64,000 bases of DNA from Odobenus rosmarus divergens (GCF_000321225.1 NW_004450286.1:4077778-4141777); one strand, 5' to 3'; shown: positions 46,676 to 58,225, counted from the first letter of the stretch. A program made the numbers and translations. Notes: generated by a model from the letters alone, not told the origin.

Positions 46676-46905
46676 GGGTTAAGAACTTTGGTTTAGGAAT
46701 AAGAAAAACTTGCATTCACATTCCATTTCCTATCCTTACTAGTTCTGTGACCTTGAGTGTATGACTTAATGTTTCTCTGTATCAGTTTCCTTATCTGGAA
46801 TATGAGTAAACACTACCTATCTCATAGGGTTGTTAGAAGAACTAAATATATTAAGGGAAGCAGTTAGCATTGCGCCTCAAACATAGCAAGCCATCCAAAG
46901 AGATA
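46676..46905 (+). repeat. MIR, nearly full length
   Basis: 'actagttctgtgaccttgagtgtatgactta' (46738-46768), 'gtatcagtttccttatctgg' (46779), 'cctatctcatagggttgttagaagaactaaata' (46816-46848). Confidence 0.9.
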
Positions 46906-47010
46906 GTTTTATGTTTGTTTATCTATTTGTTTTTAAAGCTGACAGGGGCTTCTGGTATATATTATGCAGCAGAGCAAAATGACTTATCCTGTATTTAAAT
47001 AAGCAGCCCA

Positions 47011-47118
47011 GGGGCGCCTGGCTGGCTCAGTAGTAGAGCATGCAGCTCTTGATCTCAGGGTTGTGAGTTTGAGGCCCATGTTGGGTGTAGAGATTACTTA
47101 CAAATAAAATCTTAAAAA
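47011..47118 (+). mobile_element. Short Can-SINE, older subtype
   Basis: GGGGCGCCTGGCTGGCTCAG, then the distinct body GTAGAGCATGCAGCTCTTGA, GGGTTGTGAGTTTGAGGCCC, GTTGGGTGTAGAGATTACTT and AAATAAAATCTTAAAAATA. It lacks the CT-rich segment of the others. Imperfect target-site duplication TAAGCA(G/T)CCC at 46999 and 47151. Confidence 0.93.
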
Positions 47119-47152
47119 TACATGCATACATACATACATACATACATACATA
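47119..47152. repeat. (CATA)n microsatellite grown from the SINE tail
   Basis: CATGCATACATACATACATA and further units directly after the A-rich SINE tail, inside the target-site duplication. Confidence 0.95.
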
Positions 47153-47199
47153 AGCATCCCATCTATTCAAAAGGGAGCTAACATTAAGAGAGGAGTTTA

Positions 47200-47425
47200 T
47201 TGCTCAGTGACTGTAAGAGAGGTGCTAAATTAGATCAGGATTCAAATTCTGGCTTTGTATGATTATACTTCAATTTCTTTGCCTATAAATTGGGATAATA
47301 ACCTAGTCACTGCACTATGCAAAACTCTAAAAGCTCTTTTCCTGCCTGTCACTGGCCTCTTATGAGCTCACGACTTTTTGGTTAAGATTAAATGGTGGCA
47401 GCTCAGTAAATGTTTTACATGTGGC
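47200..47425 (+). repeat. MIR
   Basis: 'gatcaggattcaaattctggctttgtatg' (47234), 'tcaatttctttgcctataaattgggataataacctag' (47270) and the 3' end 'agctcagtaaatgttttac' (47400). Confidence 0.75.
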
Positions 47426-47674
47426 AACTAAGGTTGCTTATAATTCATGAATGACTTTATAATTCATAGGATGTCGCTTTTATGTTTCCAGTGCTTCTTT
47501 TGCCATTCCCATAGCTGCAATTTGTAAACATTTGTTGAAAACACGTGAAATATAAAAAGTACGTTTTATGCTATGAACTGTACCCCAAACCTCTTATGGA
47601 TATTTTTGGCAAGGATAGGGGATAATAATCTCTTGTTTAGCATACTAGTTTCAGTGTGACTCTTGTGGTGTGAC

Positions 47675-48180
47675 GTTCATTTATTCACATTTATTCATTA
47701 AACAGACATTTATTAAGCATATACTATATCAGATCCTTCCTTAAGCATGTTTGGGATACAGAAACACATGTGAAATTTCCCTGAAAGGAAGATAATATAT
47801 GGATATAGCTAATATAACACGAGTTAGAAAATGGTAATCACTGTAGAAGTAAAATAATAATGGTAATGGTAACAAAATGTATAATTGAAGTTGAGAAAAA
47901 AAAGAAAAATGCTTCCACCTCTAATAACCAGAAAATAGTTCATGAAAGAGCTGAATTTGGTCATAAAATATAAGATGAATTTGGCAAAAAGGCATGTTCC
48001 AGGCAGAAGAAACAACGTGAGTAAATGGTAAATTGTGGTTTTGATGGAGCATAGTGGAATAAGGGTAATTGCACAAGAAAAACTGAAAGACTAGGTTGAG
48101 CCCGGATTGAGACAAGTCATGGGGAGATGTTGGAGGTTTCTGAGCTGTGAAGTAACAAGCTCACTATCTAGTGTCTGGCT
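47675..48180 (-). repeat. L2 LINE 3' part
   Basis: 'gttcatttattcacatttattcattaaacagacatttattaagca' (47676-47720), 'gttccaggcagaagaaacaacgtgag' (47997), 'gatggagcatagtgg' (48043) and 'gagctgtgaagtaacaagctcac' follow antisense L2. Confidence 0.7.
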
Positions 48181-48507
48181 TTGGGGCCCATGACTCTGAA
48201 CCACTCAGAAATCTAGCAGAATGTTTTCCCGTAGTCTCAGTATCCATTCCTTTCTACACAGGTTGTTAGAATTACCAAGTATTTGAGAGAGATGGACTCT
48301 TATATGTGCATAGGCCATGCAGGCCTTGTGAAGTTGGATACTGCCAGGGTTCTGCAAGTCTGCTGGTGTTTGCCAAGTGTAAATAAATAGATGTTAACTT
48401 TTATACATTATGAACATTGGAAATAATCACTGGCACTGAAATCATATTTAATTCTGTAGTTCCTGCTGAACAGAAAGTTCTAACCCAATAGGTCCTAATT
48501 TTTATAT
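48181..48507. other. Unique DNA
   Basis: Nothing recognised. Confidence 0.5.
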
Positions 48508-48524
48508 TGGAGTTAGTGATTTTT

Positions 48525-48704
48525 TTTAAGATCTTATTTATTTATTTGAGAGAGAGAGAGAGATCATGAGCAGGGGGGAAGGGTAGGGGGAGGAGCAGAC
48601 TCCCCACTGAGCAGGGAGCCAGATGCAGGACTCAATCCCACAACCCTGGGATCATGACCGAGCTGAAGGCAGACGCTTAACTGACTAAGCCACCCAGGCA
48701 TCCC
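48525..48704 (-). mobile_element. Can-SINE
   Basis: AAGATCTTATTTATTTATTT to ACTAAGCCACCCAGGCATCC. Perfect 17-bp target-site duplication TGGAGTTAGTGATTTTT at 48508-48524 and 48705-48721. Confidence 0.97.
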
Positions 48705-48721
48705 TGGAGTTAGTGATTTTT

Positions 48722-50416
48722 AAAGGGAATGTTTACCATGGTGTTTGTAAGAATGATAGTTTCTTAATAAATTTATTTTGGATTTGGCAAGATATATTTG
48801 GATAAATAAAAATTACATAAATATAACTGTATTCTAGATTACTGATTGGCCTGATTGAATACTTAAAGAATATCATCAATATAGATTGTAAAGTTTTGCT
48901 AATCTTACATAATCTCTGATAATACATTTGTTCATTTTTTTTTTTTACAAGAGTATATGCTTTCCCCAGAGTCTCATAATCAAACAACTTTAACAACAAA
49001 GAAAATAAAATCCACAATTTTAATCTCTCAGCTGGAATTATTTCTTTGGTATAAAAACTAATACAGGGATTATTAAGGGAGTTGGATTTGACATACTCTC
49101 ATTTCACAGAGAACATTTTGCTGGAATACATATTGGACTGTTTTATGGTATGGCTTATGGATTATCATTGAATTCCTGAGACTTGTCTTACTCAGTTTTA
49201 ATGGTGGGATCCTAACAATGAAGGGAACATTATTATCATTTAATATTTTCAGTATTGTCAGTTTGGGTGATCACTTATGTGGATTACCAGTCAAGGCTAG
49301 AATGCCCACATGTCATTGTGGTATTCTTCCTGTAGCTATGAATATTAGAAAGAAAATGAGCTGTGTTGTATCTTATGGTTAAGCTCCATAAATCAATGAC
49401 TCTTAGATAAATAGTGCATTAATCAAATCTTCCGAAATAGAACTCTAATTGAGAGCCTTGAAAACAAGAGTGGACTGGTGGTTACAACCTATCACATATC
49501 AAATATAGTAAAAGTTTCACTCTCTTGAAAATATAAGTCCATGTTTTCTCACACATACATTTATCTTTTTTGGTGTTCTTGGTCTAGATTTTTCCTAGAT
49601 ATTCTCTCATTCTGTTCACTTCACTTGATGGAAGACATCTTCAGTCAACGTAATCAGAAAAGCTTTATCAAAACCTATGTTGTGGAAAGCACCACGCCAT
49701 ACAGTATGTCAGCTCCTCCACTCTCTGATTACAGCCAACCAATGGGGTGTAATTTGAAAATTGCTGGAAGAGTCCTCTGCCTAAAATGTAGATTCCTTTA
49801 GTGGCAGGCTGACCTAATGTGGGTGACTGACATTTTATCCTTAAGGCCTAACATATTTTATTGAATGAATCTATATCCTTACTAAATTCATCAGGGTTTT
49901 TAAAAAATGTGAAGACATTCAAATAGAGAACATAAGAAAAAGCAAATGAAACCAAGGATGAGGAAAGTAGACCAAAGATAGCTGTTTTAAAGTCCTGGAC
50001 ACTTGTATTTGTCTCAGATGTTTTTGACATTTTTAGCAGGAGAGGGAAAGAGAACTGTGGGGAGAAGGGAGGGTGCATGGGGCAGGATCAGTTGCATGAA
50101 GAACAAAGTATTTTAAAATAAAGTTATTTGTTAGAAGTAGCCCTTCACCCGTGGGATTTCATAAGGAGAATACCGTATGATGTAGCGAAATAACAATTTC
50201 AGTAATGTTCTAATAGTAAAAACAGCATTGCGTGCCACAGATCTTAGAATCCTTCAATGTGAGGGAAGCTCCTAGCACAAGTCAATAAATGTGGCTCTAC
50301 ATGAGACCCCTAGAGAGTAATCAGAGAGTAATTGGACCTCTCTGTTACAGCACTGTCCTGGGGCCATACCTTGGAGAGCTAACAATTGAGTCATTAACAC
50401 CTTGGTAGTTTACCCA
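48722..50416. other. AT-rich unique DNA
   Basis: About 1.7 kb with no repeat recognised. The frames at 48733-49017, 49541-49801 and 49848-50078 (76-94 codons) have no domain features. Confidence 0.5.
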
Positions 50417-50551
50417 TTTTTTAAAAGTTTTTATTTAAATTCCAGTTAGTTAACATGCAGTGTAATATTAGTTTCAGGTGTACAGTGTAGTGATAGAATA
50501 CTTAATACAACACCTGGTGCCCATCACAAGTACACTCCTTAATCCCCATAC
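50417..50551 (-). mobile_element. Carnivore L1 3' end, different subfamily
   Basis: AAAGTTTTTATTTAAATTCC, AGTTAGTTAACATGCAGTGT, TTTCAGGTGTACAGTGTAGT, CCATCACAAGTACACTCCTT and AATCCCCATA form the antisense 3' end of an older carnivore L1 subfamily, distinct from the copies with GAATCATGGAACAC. 5'-truncated. Confidence 0.88.
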
Positions 50552-50910
50552 GACTGCTAGAGATGAGCAGGCTTTCCAGGAGCTGAAGACCAGGGACAGA
50601 GGGCTTTTCTGGGGGAGGATAGCTCAGTTTGGAGGATCAGGCAGAAAGCAAGGACTACTAAAAAAGTTTACCTCAGTGTGTTTCTTAGAGCTGGCTTTGT
50701 CCATGGCCAGATATTAAAAGAGTAAAATAATTTAAGATTGCATTATATTTACTGGTGCAACAACAACAAAGATTATTCACTAGTTATTACTGAGTCTCCT
50801 GTGCTGTCGTATATACAAGATAGGACATTCATCAAGGACTTCCCGTGGCCATTCTTTGCATATGAGAAGGATTTTGTGTCTATTGGTGTGGGGGGGGTGG
50901 AGGGACAGAG
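50552..50910. other. Unassigned DNA
   Basis: Not identified; 50740-50910 may be the decayed left continuation of the following L1. Contains a short G-run at 50889-50895. Confidence 0.4.
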
Positions 50911-51665
50911 ATTAGAAAGTAGAGCTACAGCTCCACTCAACAGTGTGGATGCAGCTCATGAAAGATAATGTTGAACCAGAAAGAAACAAGACTCAAGAGA
51001 GAGCACAGATCTTCTAGTTATGATGGAGTTACTACCTAATAAACCCATTGTAAATTGAAAACATTGTATGTTGCAAAGGCATTTAATAAACCTATCCTAC
51101 AGAACATCATAGCTTAGCCTAGCCTAACTTAAATGTGCTCAGAATACTGCACTGAAAGTGAAAGACAGACTGGTTGTAATTATATTGGCTGTTTACCGTG
51201 GAGATTGCATGGCTGACTGGGAGCTGCCGCTCCTGCAGCCCCCCAGCCTCACAGGAGAGAATCACACTGCATGTCGTTAGCCCGGGAGAAGATCTAAATT
51301 TTAAAATTTGAACTATGGCTTCTACCGAATGCATATCACTTTCGCACTCTAGTAAAGTAGAAAAATTTTAAGTCAAACCATCTTAAGTCGGGGACTGTCT
51401 GTACATACTTTATGATTCCATTTGTGTAAAGTACCAAAACAGATAAAGCTCCCCCATTATGTTAGGAGTAATAGTAGTGGTTATCTTAGAGATAGGGCTC
51501 AAGAGGAAGAACCAGAGGGGGCTTTTGGAGTACTGGATTCTTCTGTTTCTTGATCTGGGTACAGAGAACACAAGCACTCCCAGTATACATTGCGCTGTAC
51601 ATTGGCAATGAACTTTTCTCTGTATATGATATATGTCAACAAAACATTTTTGTTTAAGCTATAGA
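50911..51665 (+). repeat. Old L1 LINE 3' end split by a Tigger element
   Basis: Left part 'atgttgaaccagaaagaaacaagactcaag' (50968) matches the L1 stretch usually followed by 'tgattccatttatat', which here resumes at 51413 ('atgattccatttgtgtaaagtac'), then 'tctgtttcttgatctgggtac' (51541) and 'tgatatatgtcaacaaaaca'. Interrupted at 51005-51402. Confidence 0.75.
51005..51402. mobile_element. Tigger-type MITE, near complete
   Basis: Left end 'cagatcttctagttatgatgg' and right end 'catcttaagtcggggactgtctg' are related terminal inverted repeats of a Tigger family (Tigger3/4-like). Interior shows 'atcatagcttagcctagcctaac' (51107), 'actgaaagtgaaagacagactggttgta' (51151), 'ctgactgggagctgccgctcc' (51212) and 'gaatgcatatcactttcgcac'. 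No transposase. The 71-codon frame at 51119-51334 is not a gene. Confidence 0.85.
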
Positions 51666-51810
51666 AATGTTTCCCACATATTAGAATATTGCTAACCCAG
51701 TAGGCTTCTGCCATCCTTTCTCAACTTATCAGCACCTGAAGAGAAATTAGTTCACTGTTTTCAAAGAGCAAGTCAGTTATTGGGTTTAAACTCCTTCCCT
51801 CGTCCACTTT

Positions 51811-52007
51811 TTTTTTAAATTTTTTTTCAAGATTTTATTTATTTGAGAGAGAGAATGAGATAGAGAGAGCATGAGAGGGGGAGGGTCAGAGGGAGAATCA
51901 GACTCCCCGCCAAGCAGGGAGCCCGATGTGAGACTCGATTCCGGGACTCCAGGATCATGACCTGAGCCGAAGGCAGTCGCTTAACCAACTGAGCCACCCA
52001 GGCGCCC
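51811..52007 (-). mobile_element. Can-SINE, full length, GACTGCC subtype
   Basis: CAAGATTTTATTTATTTGAG to ACTGAGCCACCCAGGCGCC. Perfect 13-bp target-site duplication CCTCGTCCACTTT at 51798-51810 and 52008-52020. Confidence 0.97.
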
Positions 52008-52020
52008 CCTCGTCCACTTT

Positions 52021-53366
52021 CTCTCAGATTTACCCAACAGTTGTTTTTTTCTCCTCTGCTCTACAGAGCTACGAAACTGCATTAAATATCTCGCTCTGAG
52101 GGTTTCTCAATTCTGTGCTTAGTGTTACCTGGAAGGCAAGATCAATACTGAAAATAAAGAGGCTGAGGATCAAGGTCTAGATTGTCTTTCCAGGTGTTGT
52201 CTGGGAAAAAAAAAATCAGACTAGGAAAGAAGGTCTTGGAGGTAGATCATGGAGAAATCCAATATGTTGGAATGGTATAGTCAGTTTCTAATTTCAGACA
52301 GTAATTTCTCACATGTGTTAAAGTGTAAAAAAATATCTAATAAGATTTAACACTTCAAAGTCATTAACTAACTAATTAACTAATGAATCCACATAACAGC
52401 TCTATGAAGTTTGTGTTAAATACCTACCACCTCACAGATCTTGTGTCATTTAGAAACTCTTACAGCTCTTTTCATCTCTGCTCTTTTCAAAGTCTTTAAA
52501 ATGAACTAATTATTATCTCCAGTGAAGGGCATGTATCAAATTTCTCTCTTGAGAACAGGAAATCCAATGCTTTATGAAATGACTACAAAATCAATCAAAT
52601 AATTCAATGGCCTTCCAGATGATATCACTCCAAATTTCAAATATTCTTTAGCCTCTGTTATGTTTTGTTGCCTTAAGGAAAAACAAATCCTTTTAAATGC
52701 CTATACATACTAGATGCTCAATAAATGTCCATTGGAATTTCTCTATCATAACTCTTTGAATAAATTGCTTTGGCTAATTCAGTCATCATTTCACAGACTC
52801 AACTGGAATTTTTGCAATGCCTAAATTAGTTCCCACTAGAAATGAACTTGGTGCTAAGTTACGTAGGACGTTTATATTTCTATAGGCGATTACTACAACA
52901 GTAATAGCATGTTCTCTTCACACTGAGTGTGTGTGTGTATGGGGAGGGTGTGATAAATCCATGTTTTGTGGAGAAAAAAGAGGAACAGATATTAGAGAGT
53001 TTTAAAGAGAGAGCTGAAAGATAATGAAGTCAGTTCTTTAAGTAATGTTTGTGAAAAGGAAACGGTGCTGCATTGTTAGAAAAAAACAAGACTAAGATCA
53101 GATTTTTTTTCATGGTGGTGCTAAGCAAAATTATTACAGAACAGTAGTTAATACAGCAGTCCCATTAATGGACATTAACAGAGGGTTTTCAAATTTCTGG
53201 TAAGCCCTTTTCAGGTTATTTAATGATTGATTGATTAAGCTCCAGAGATATTGAGTCATTTTCTATAGATTGCAGATTTGGTGAATAAATGGTTAATGTG
53301 AGAGCTTTCACTTGACCCATCGTGGAAACATGCTGCCTTGTGAAAACACCTAGTGAGAGAGGGGAG
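52021..53366. other. AT-rich unique DNA
   Basis: No full element; 'actagatgctcaataaatgtcc' (52708-52729) resembles a MIR/L2 tail. Confidence 0.5.
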
Positions 53367-53540
53367 ACTAACTTTTTTTGAGCACCTGCCATGTTTGCAA
53401 ACACATGTTATCTCAATTTATCCTCAAAATTGCCCCGGGATGTGAAGTACTGTTCCCATTTTACGGATAAGGAAACTGACACCACACCATGCTGCTAGTC
53501 TCACTAATCCAAAGTCTGTAATCTCTCCCCTACTCCAGGA
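53367..53540 (-). repeat. MIR
   Basis: 'ttttttgagcacctgccatgtttgcaaacacatgttatctcaatttatcc' (53374-53423), 'cattttacggataaggaaactgacacc' (53457-53483). Confidence 0.85.
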
Positions 53541-53599
53541 AATAAAAGCAGTCTTCCATGAACAGATTTAACTTGAATACCTGCAGTTAAAATGGTTTT

Positions 53600-54660
53600 G
53601 CAGGTATTCATCTATGCACACTGATGTCATGATTTAATAAGAACTTAGGTATAAGAACCTCTTCTGTCTTTTTCCCCCCATTTGTCTGCCCCCTCATTCA
53701 GCCACTCTCAGCTCATGCAGCCTGAATGCTGGCTGGCACGGGTAGTGCGGTCCAGACTGCAGCTGTTAGCATCCCCTCCTCCCATGCTCATCATGAGTTC
53801 TGCAAATGAGCCCTGCAGACTGATACTGCGTTCTGCAGTTTATTTGACAAATAGCTTTTGTGGCCTTTGATTTTTCATATCACTCATAAATTCTGGCAAC
53901 AGACTGGTTGTTTGTCAGATTCAAATTCCACACATTTGGAAGGAAAGAGTTGAAGATTTCTGCATTGAAAGCGGACTCTACCCTTAAGATTTATTCGTAA
54001 ATCTCACTTAAAACTACTTTGCGAGGAACCTAGGATATTCCCCTGGCCCTGCAAATTATTTATTTAGCTGCAAATTATTTCTATCCTTAGGCCGTAAATC
54101 TTGATAATACATCTTTTTAAAATGTGCCTGAGAAATGTATTTCATGTTTAGAGTGCTGGATTTTAGTGAGTCAGATTGTGTTTGGGCAGCATGTTTGCCT
54201 CTTCACGTTCTGCGTGACACTGGAGTAAAATGGAGACTTCAGTCATTCAGCTGCAGGCTCTAAGAAAGCCTGTTGTAACTGTGCATTTTAATTAACCAAA
54301 TCAGCTGAGGAAATGTTGTCTCTCTACTGTGGTGTAGCTGTCTGCCTTGTAAAGTACCTCCCTGGATAAACAGAGGACTTCTATTTCTTAAACTGCCTTT
54401 CCCCCGTGGTCTTTAAGAGTGTTGGGCTTTTTCTTTTTTCTTAAATTACAGGTGGAGAAGGTTTAATTAACTCTAAAATGATTCTCTAGCAAACTCAGTT
54501 GTATTTTTTTACCACACTTTGAGCTACAATATAGTTACTACCGGATGCGTGCTGTTATTGGAGCACACAGAAACATTTATAAACCTAAATCTGTTTTGTC
54601 ATATTACCAGAGATGGCATCTGCATTTGGGTACAGTTGAAATACAAATTGAAGATCAAAT
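53600..54660. other. Repeat-free block, candidate conserved noncoding DNA
   Basis: Over 1 kb with no interspersed repeat and more even composition than its surroundings. Includes homeodomain- and forkhead-like words ('cattttaattaaccaaatcagc' 54283, 'acatttataaacctaaatc' 54573) and paired phrases 'ctgcaaattattt' (54048, 54070). The 62-codon frame 53682-53870 has no domain. The best candidate in the window for a conserved element, but untested. Confidence 0.35.
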
Positions 54661-55746
54661 AGTTTTTTTTTTTTTTAAACTAATCAGTGGGCTACTGTGA
54701 GCTGAGCCAACAAAATGGGAATAATTTAACCATTGATTATTTCTGCACAACACACTGCTGGGTGTGAAAACTGAGTTGAATATGAGAAGATAGTCGTGGT
54801 TCAAAGGGTTATGTGCAAATTTGACCTCTGGAAATATAATTTGTGAGCCTGGTATTGAAAACTGCTGAATACCTCCTACTGGAAACGTCTAGCCTGTATA
54901 GTTGGTTATGGTTAGTTAAGCACTGGGTTCGTTTCATTCTGCTGTCACTCTATGCGGAATTTTGCGAATCTAAAGTAGATTAGTGCTAATTTCACAACAG
55001 TGGTTTTTCATCTTTTCAAATTATGTGCCAGGGAGCTCAGGACCCTCTGTCTGAGCTAGACCAAGCAGATTCCAGTCCTGAAAATTAAAAACAAAAACAA
55101 AATCCAACCACTTCTTATACTTCTTCCTCTTTAATAAGAATGGGAACAAAAAAAATTTGTTTTAAAATGTAAGTAACCACTGTATACATATCTTAAGCAA
55201 GAGGGATATCCGTTAGAGAGAGAAAAATGATGCGATATTTGTCAGTGAAATCCTGGAATGGATAACTAAGAGAAGAACTAAGAAATGCAGTTCTTGAAAG
55301 ATTGTTAAAAGTATGATTAAATTACCTTGGAATTTCAAATAGAAGGTAAGAAAATGGACTGCAGGGTTCTCAAAAATCCTCACAGCTATAAGTTTTTATG
55401 ACTAAATAAAGGTTTCATTTCAATTCTCTCAATATGTTCCAAAAATGAATCTGCTCCATTAATGGCAGAGATTACTGTGGTCCAGAGCCTGAACAACACC
55501 TCACATGAAAAGGAATATTTGGATGTTCTACAAATCTGCCCTGCCTTACAAATCATAATTAAAATGTGACTTAAAAATATATTAGGGAGGAATGTCATTT
55601 CCATTTCTGAAATTAAACTACTATTTACAAAATTACAGTTCTTCATTTATAGAACTAAACAAAGCTGTTGAATAAAGATCAATTTTTGACTCTCCTTTAA
55701 ATGAAATTATTAGACTGTGTCATTTTAATTACTGCTTTTCTAAGAG
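54661..55746. other. AT-rich unique DNA
   Basis: Poly-T run at 54664-54676; otherwise nothing recognised. The 86-codon frame at 55386-55646 is unsupported. Confidence 0.5.
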
Positions 55747-56150
55747 ATAAAAATCACTAGTATTTTCCTTTTAACCCATTCAGAAGGTGCATAATTAAGT
55801 AGTATAGATTGACTTACAAATAAAAGTTGAGTAGAGGGAACAATTGAAAGAAATTTCAAGTGGAGATGAGAGAAATGAAATTCAGTGAAAAGGAAGAAGA
55901 ACAGAAAGGAGAGCAGAGACCCAGCAAAGTGCAGATGCCTGGGTTAAAAGGAAAATAAAAATCACTAGCATTTTCCTTTTAAACCATTCAGAAGGTGCAT
56001 AATTAAGTAGTATAGATTGACTTACAAATTAAAGTTGAGTAGAGGGAAGAATTGAAATTTCAAGTGGAGATGAGAGAAATGAAATTCAGTGAAAAGGAGG
56101 AAGAAGATGAAGAGAAAGGAGAGCAGAGACCCAGCAAAGTGCAGATGCCT
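55747..56150. repeat. Tandem duplication, two copies, 208-bp period
   Basis: 55747-55940 and 55955-56150 are near-identical, both starting ATAAAAATCACTAG and ending CAAAGTGCAGATGCCT. Differences: a few substitutions, a 4-bp deletion (AAAG) and a GAAGATGA-type gain in copy 2. A 14-bp joint (GGGTTAAAAGGAAA) follows copy 1. Not a known repeat family; the purine-rich second half has no coding potential. Confidence 0.97.
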
Positions 56151-56179
56151 CAGTCCTATGTGATCAAATCTGCCGTCTG

Positions 56180-56358
56180 AGACTATGGACTCTGAGAAAC
56201 AAACTGAGGGTTCTAGAGGGGACGGGGGTGGGGGGATGGGTTAGCCTGGTGATGGGTATTAAAGAGGGCACATATTGAATGGAGCACCAGGTGTTATACG
56301 CAAACAGTGAATCATGGAACACTACATCAAAAACTAAAAAAAAAAAAAAAAAAAAAAA
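56180..56358 (+). mobile_element. Carnivore L1 fragment lacking its usual 3' end
   Basis: Begins ACTATGGACTCTGAGAAACA, continues GATGGGTTAGCCTGGTGATG and GAATCATGGAACACTACATC, then AAAAACT runs straight into a tail of about 24 A. The normal ending ...GATGTAATGTATGGTGATTAACATAA is absent. Target-site duplication AAATCTGCC(G/C)TCTG at 56166-56179 and 56359-56372 shows a genuine retrotransposition. Confidence 0.95.
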
Positions 56359-56372
56359 AAATCTGCCCTCTG

Positions 56373-57040
56373 CATAATCAGTGTTCAAGAGATAAAAAAA
56401 GAATGAACATCACTAATTCTTACTTCTGAGTACTTGATGTTTGAAGCCTCCAGTAGAATAGTTACTTTGAAAATGTACATAGTCAGAAAGCCCAAAGACC
56501 TCTGACCTCCTCTCTGTGATAGTGTAGGGTAGCCCTTGGTTTGGTGATAGAGGAGAGGCCTTGGAATGTATTTAAGGCAGAAGCTTTGTGGAACTGTGGA
56601 CAGGATGAGCAGACATCCAACCTAATGAGAAAAGGATCTTTCCCAAGAGGCATGGACAAAGAGAGGTCACAAATATATGGCTTTTACAACAAAAGCTGAC
56701 TACGCAGCCTTCCACTAAAACCAAGATGTATTTGTATTTAGAATCAAATATATATCTTTGTCTCACAATATTTTTTAGCTCTTAGTTACTTTAACATACC
56801 ACTTAAATTGTTCATATCCTTGGTAACTATCAAAGGAAAATCAATGGTAGATTAGTCACAACATAGATGCAGTTTAAATCAGAAGATGATTCTTAAAAAC
56901 TATACTTATGTAAGAATTTTTGAAACCAGTTAAATGATAAATGAGAAGGCTGCATATATGAAAATGTATGTATTAAGTAAAAACAGAATATATATGTAGA
57001 CTGTATAAATGAATATGACAATAACCTTATCAGAATTACT
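56373..57040. other. AT-rich unique DNA
   Basis: Nothing recognised. Confidence 0.5.
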
Positions 57041-57044
57041 AGAA

Positions 57045-57490
57045 AATCAATTCAACAGACATCTATCATGAATAAAAGACTATACCAATCACGACTGGTG
57101 GGAGAAAGAAGAATAAAGAAAATAGTTCATTTCCTCAAAAAGGGTATACAGACACATTAATAACTAACACAAGACAACTGGTGATGTTGTCTCTAACAGG
57201 GATACAGAATACCATGTTAAGCAGGGAAGGGCAAGATTGAGAAGACTTCTAAAATGAGTGGGATTTGAATTGGATCTATTGTGGAAAGGCTCAGAGATTG
57301 ACAGGAGGACTTGGAAGGGGAGAAAGTCATTCCTCACGAAGGAAATAGCTTGAGCAAGAGCACAGAGGTAAAAGAGTGCATGCTACTTCAAGAATTGGCC
57401 AGTGCTAAAACATGGGAAATGGAATGGAATTAAAGGTAGACGTGCATTGGGCTTTGTTGGGAGATTTAGGATATTGGTTTTATATACTAC
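57045..57490 (-). repeat. L2 LINE 3' part
   Basis: 'caattcaacagacatctatcatga' (57048), 'gaatggaaat...' and 'aggaaatagcttgagcaagagcacagagg' (57340-57368) follow antisense L2 in order. Confidence 0.55.
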
Positions 57491-57654
57491 ATCACTCTGT
57501 AGTATTAACCATGTACTTAGATGCCCCTGAGCAATTTAGATCCTAATTCTTGAAAGTCTGCCAGGTTTCTCTTATTCCATACAAAAATAGATAGTGGAAT
57601 GCAACTGTTAAAGCATACTATGGCACTTGAACTTCTTGGCAGTTAGAGCTAATG

Positions 57655-58225
57655 AAGGGAAAGAGGAGGTTACTGTTCCATGCCACACTGTGCACCAAGC
57701 GATTTTACCTATGTCATCTCACTTAATCAAATAAGATCTTTTTTAAAAAAATTCTGTCTATTCTATTTTTTTAATATTTATTTATTTGACACACAGAGAG
57801 AGATAGCGAGAGAGAGAGAGAGAGAGCATAAGCAGGGGGAGCGGCAGGCAGAGGGGAGAGGCAGGCTTCCTGCATGAGCAGGGAGCCTGATGTGGGGCTT
57901 GATCCCAGGACCCTGGATTCATGACCTGAGCTGAAGGCAGCGGTTTAACCAACTGAGCCACCCAGGCACCCCCTCAAATAAGATCTTTATTAGGATTAAG
58001 TTAAATAATACATGCAGTGTGCCAAAATAGAGTACATAAAAATATTCAAGAAATGCTGATTCTTCGTTCTCTTGTAATAATCAGGTGAAGATTATATTGT
58101 TTTACACATTTTTTTTTTTTTTTAAGATGAAGCTAAGGCTCAAGATTTTGCAGTTATTAAATCTCAGAACCAGAATCCAACTAGTTCTTCCTGGATCCAT
58201 AACCCAAGTTGTTTCTAGTATATCA
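57655..58225. repeat. MIR mosaic, split by a SINE
   Basis: 'tgtgcaccaagcgattttacctatgtcatctcacttaatc' (57689-57728) is antisense MIR start. 'aggattaagttaaataatacatgcagtgtgcc' (57992-58023) looks like a sense MIR 3' part. 'aagatgaagctaaggctcaagattttgcagttattaaatctcag' (58124-58167) is antisense again. Probably two MIR copies, one inside the other. Confidence 0.5.
57742..57973 (-). mobile_element. Can-SINE
   Basis: AATATTTATTTATTTGACAC, an expanded GAGA tract (57810-57827), GATCCCAGGACCCTGG, to ACTGAGCCACCCAGGCACCC. Perfect target-site duplication TCAAATAAGATCTTT at 57727-57741 and 57974-57988. Tail longer than in the others. Confidence 0.97.
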
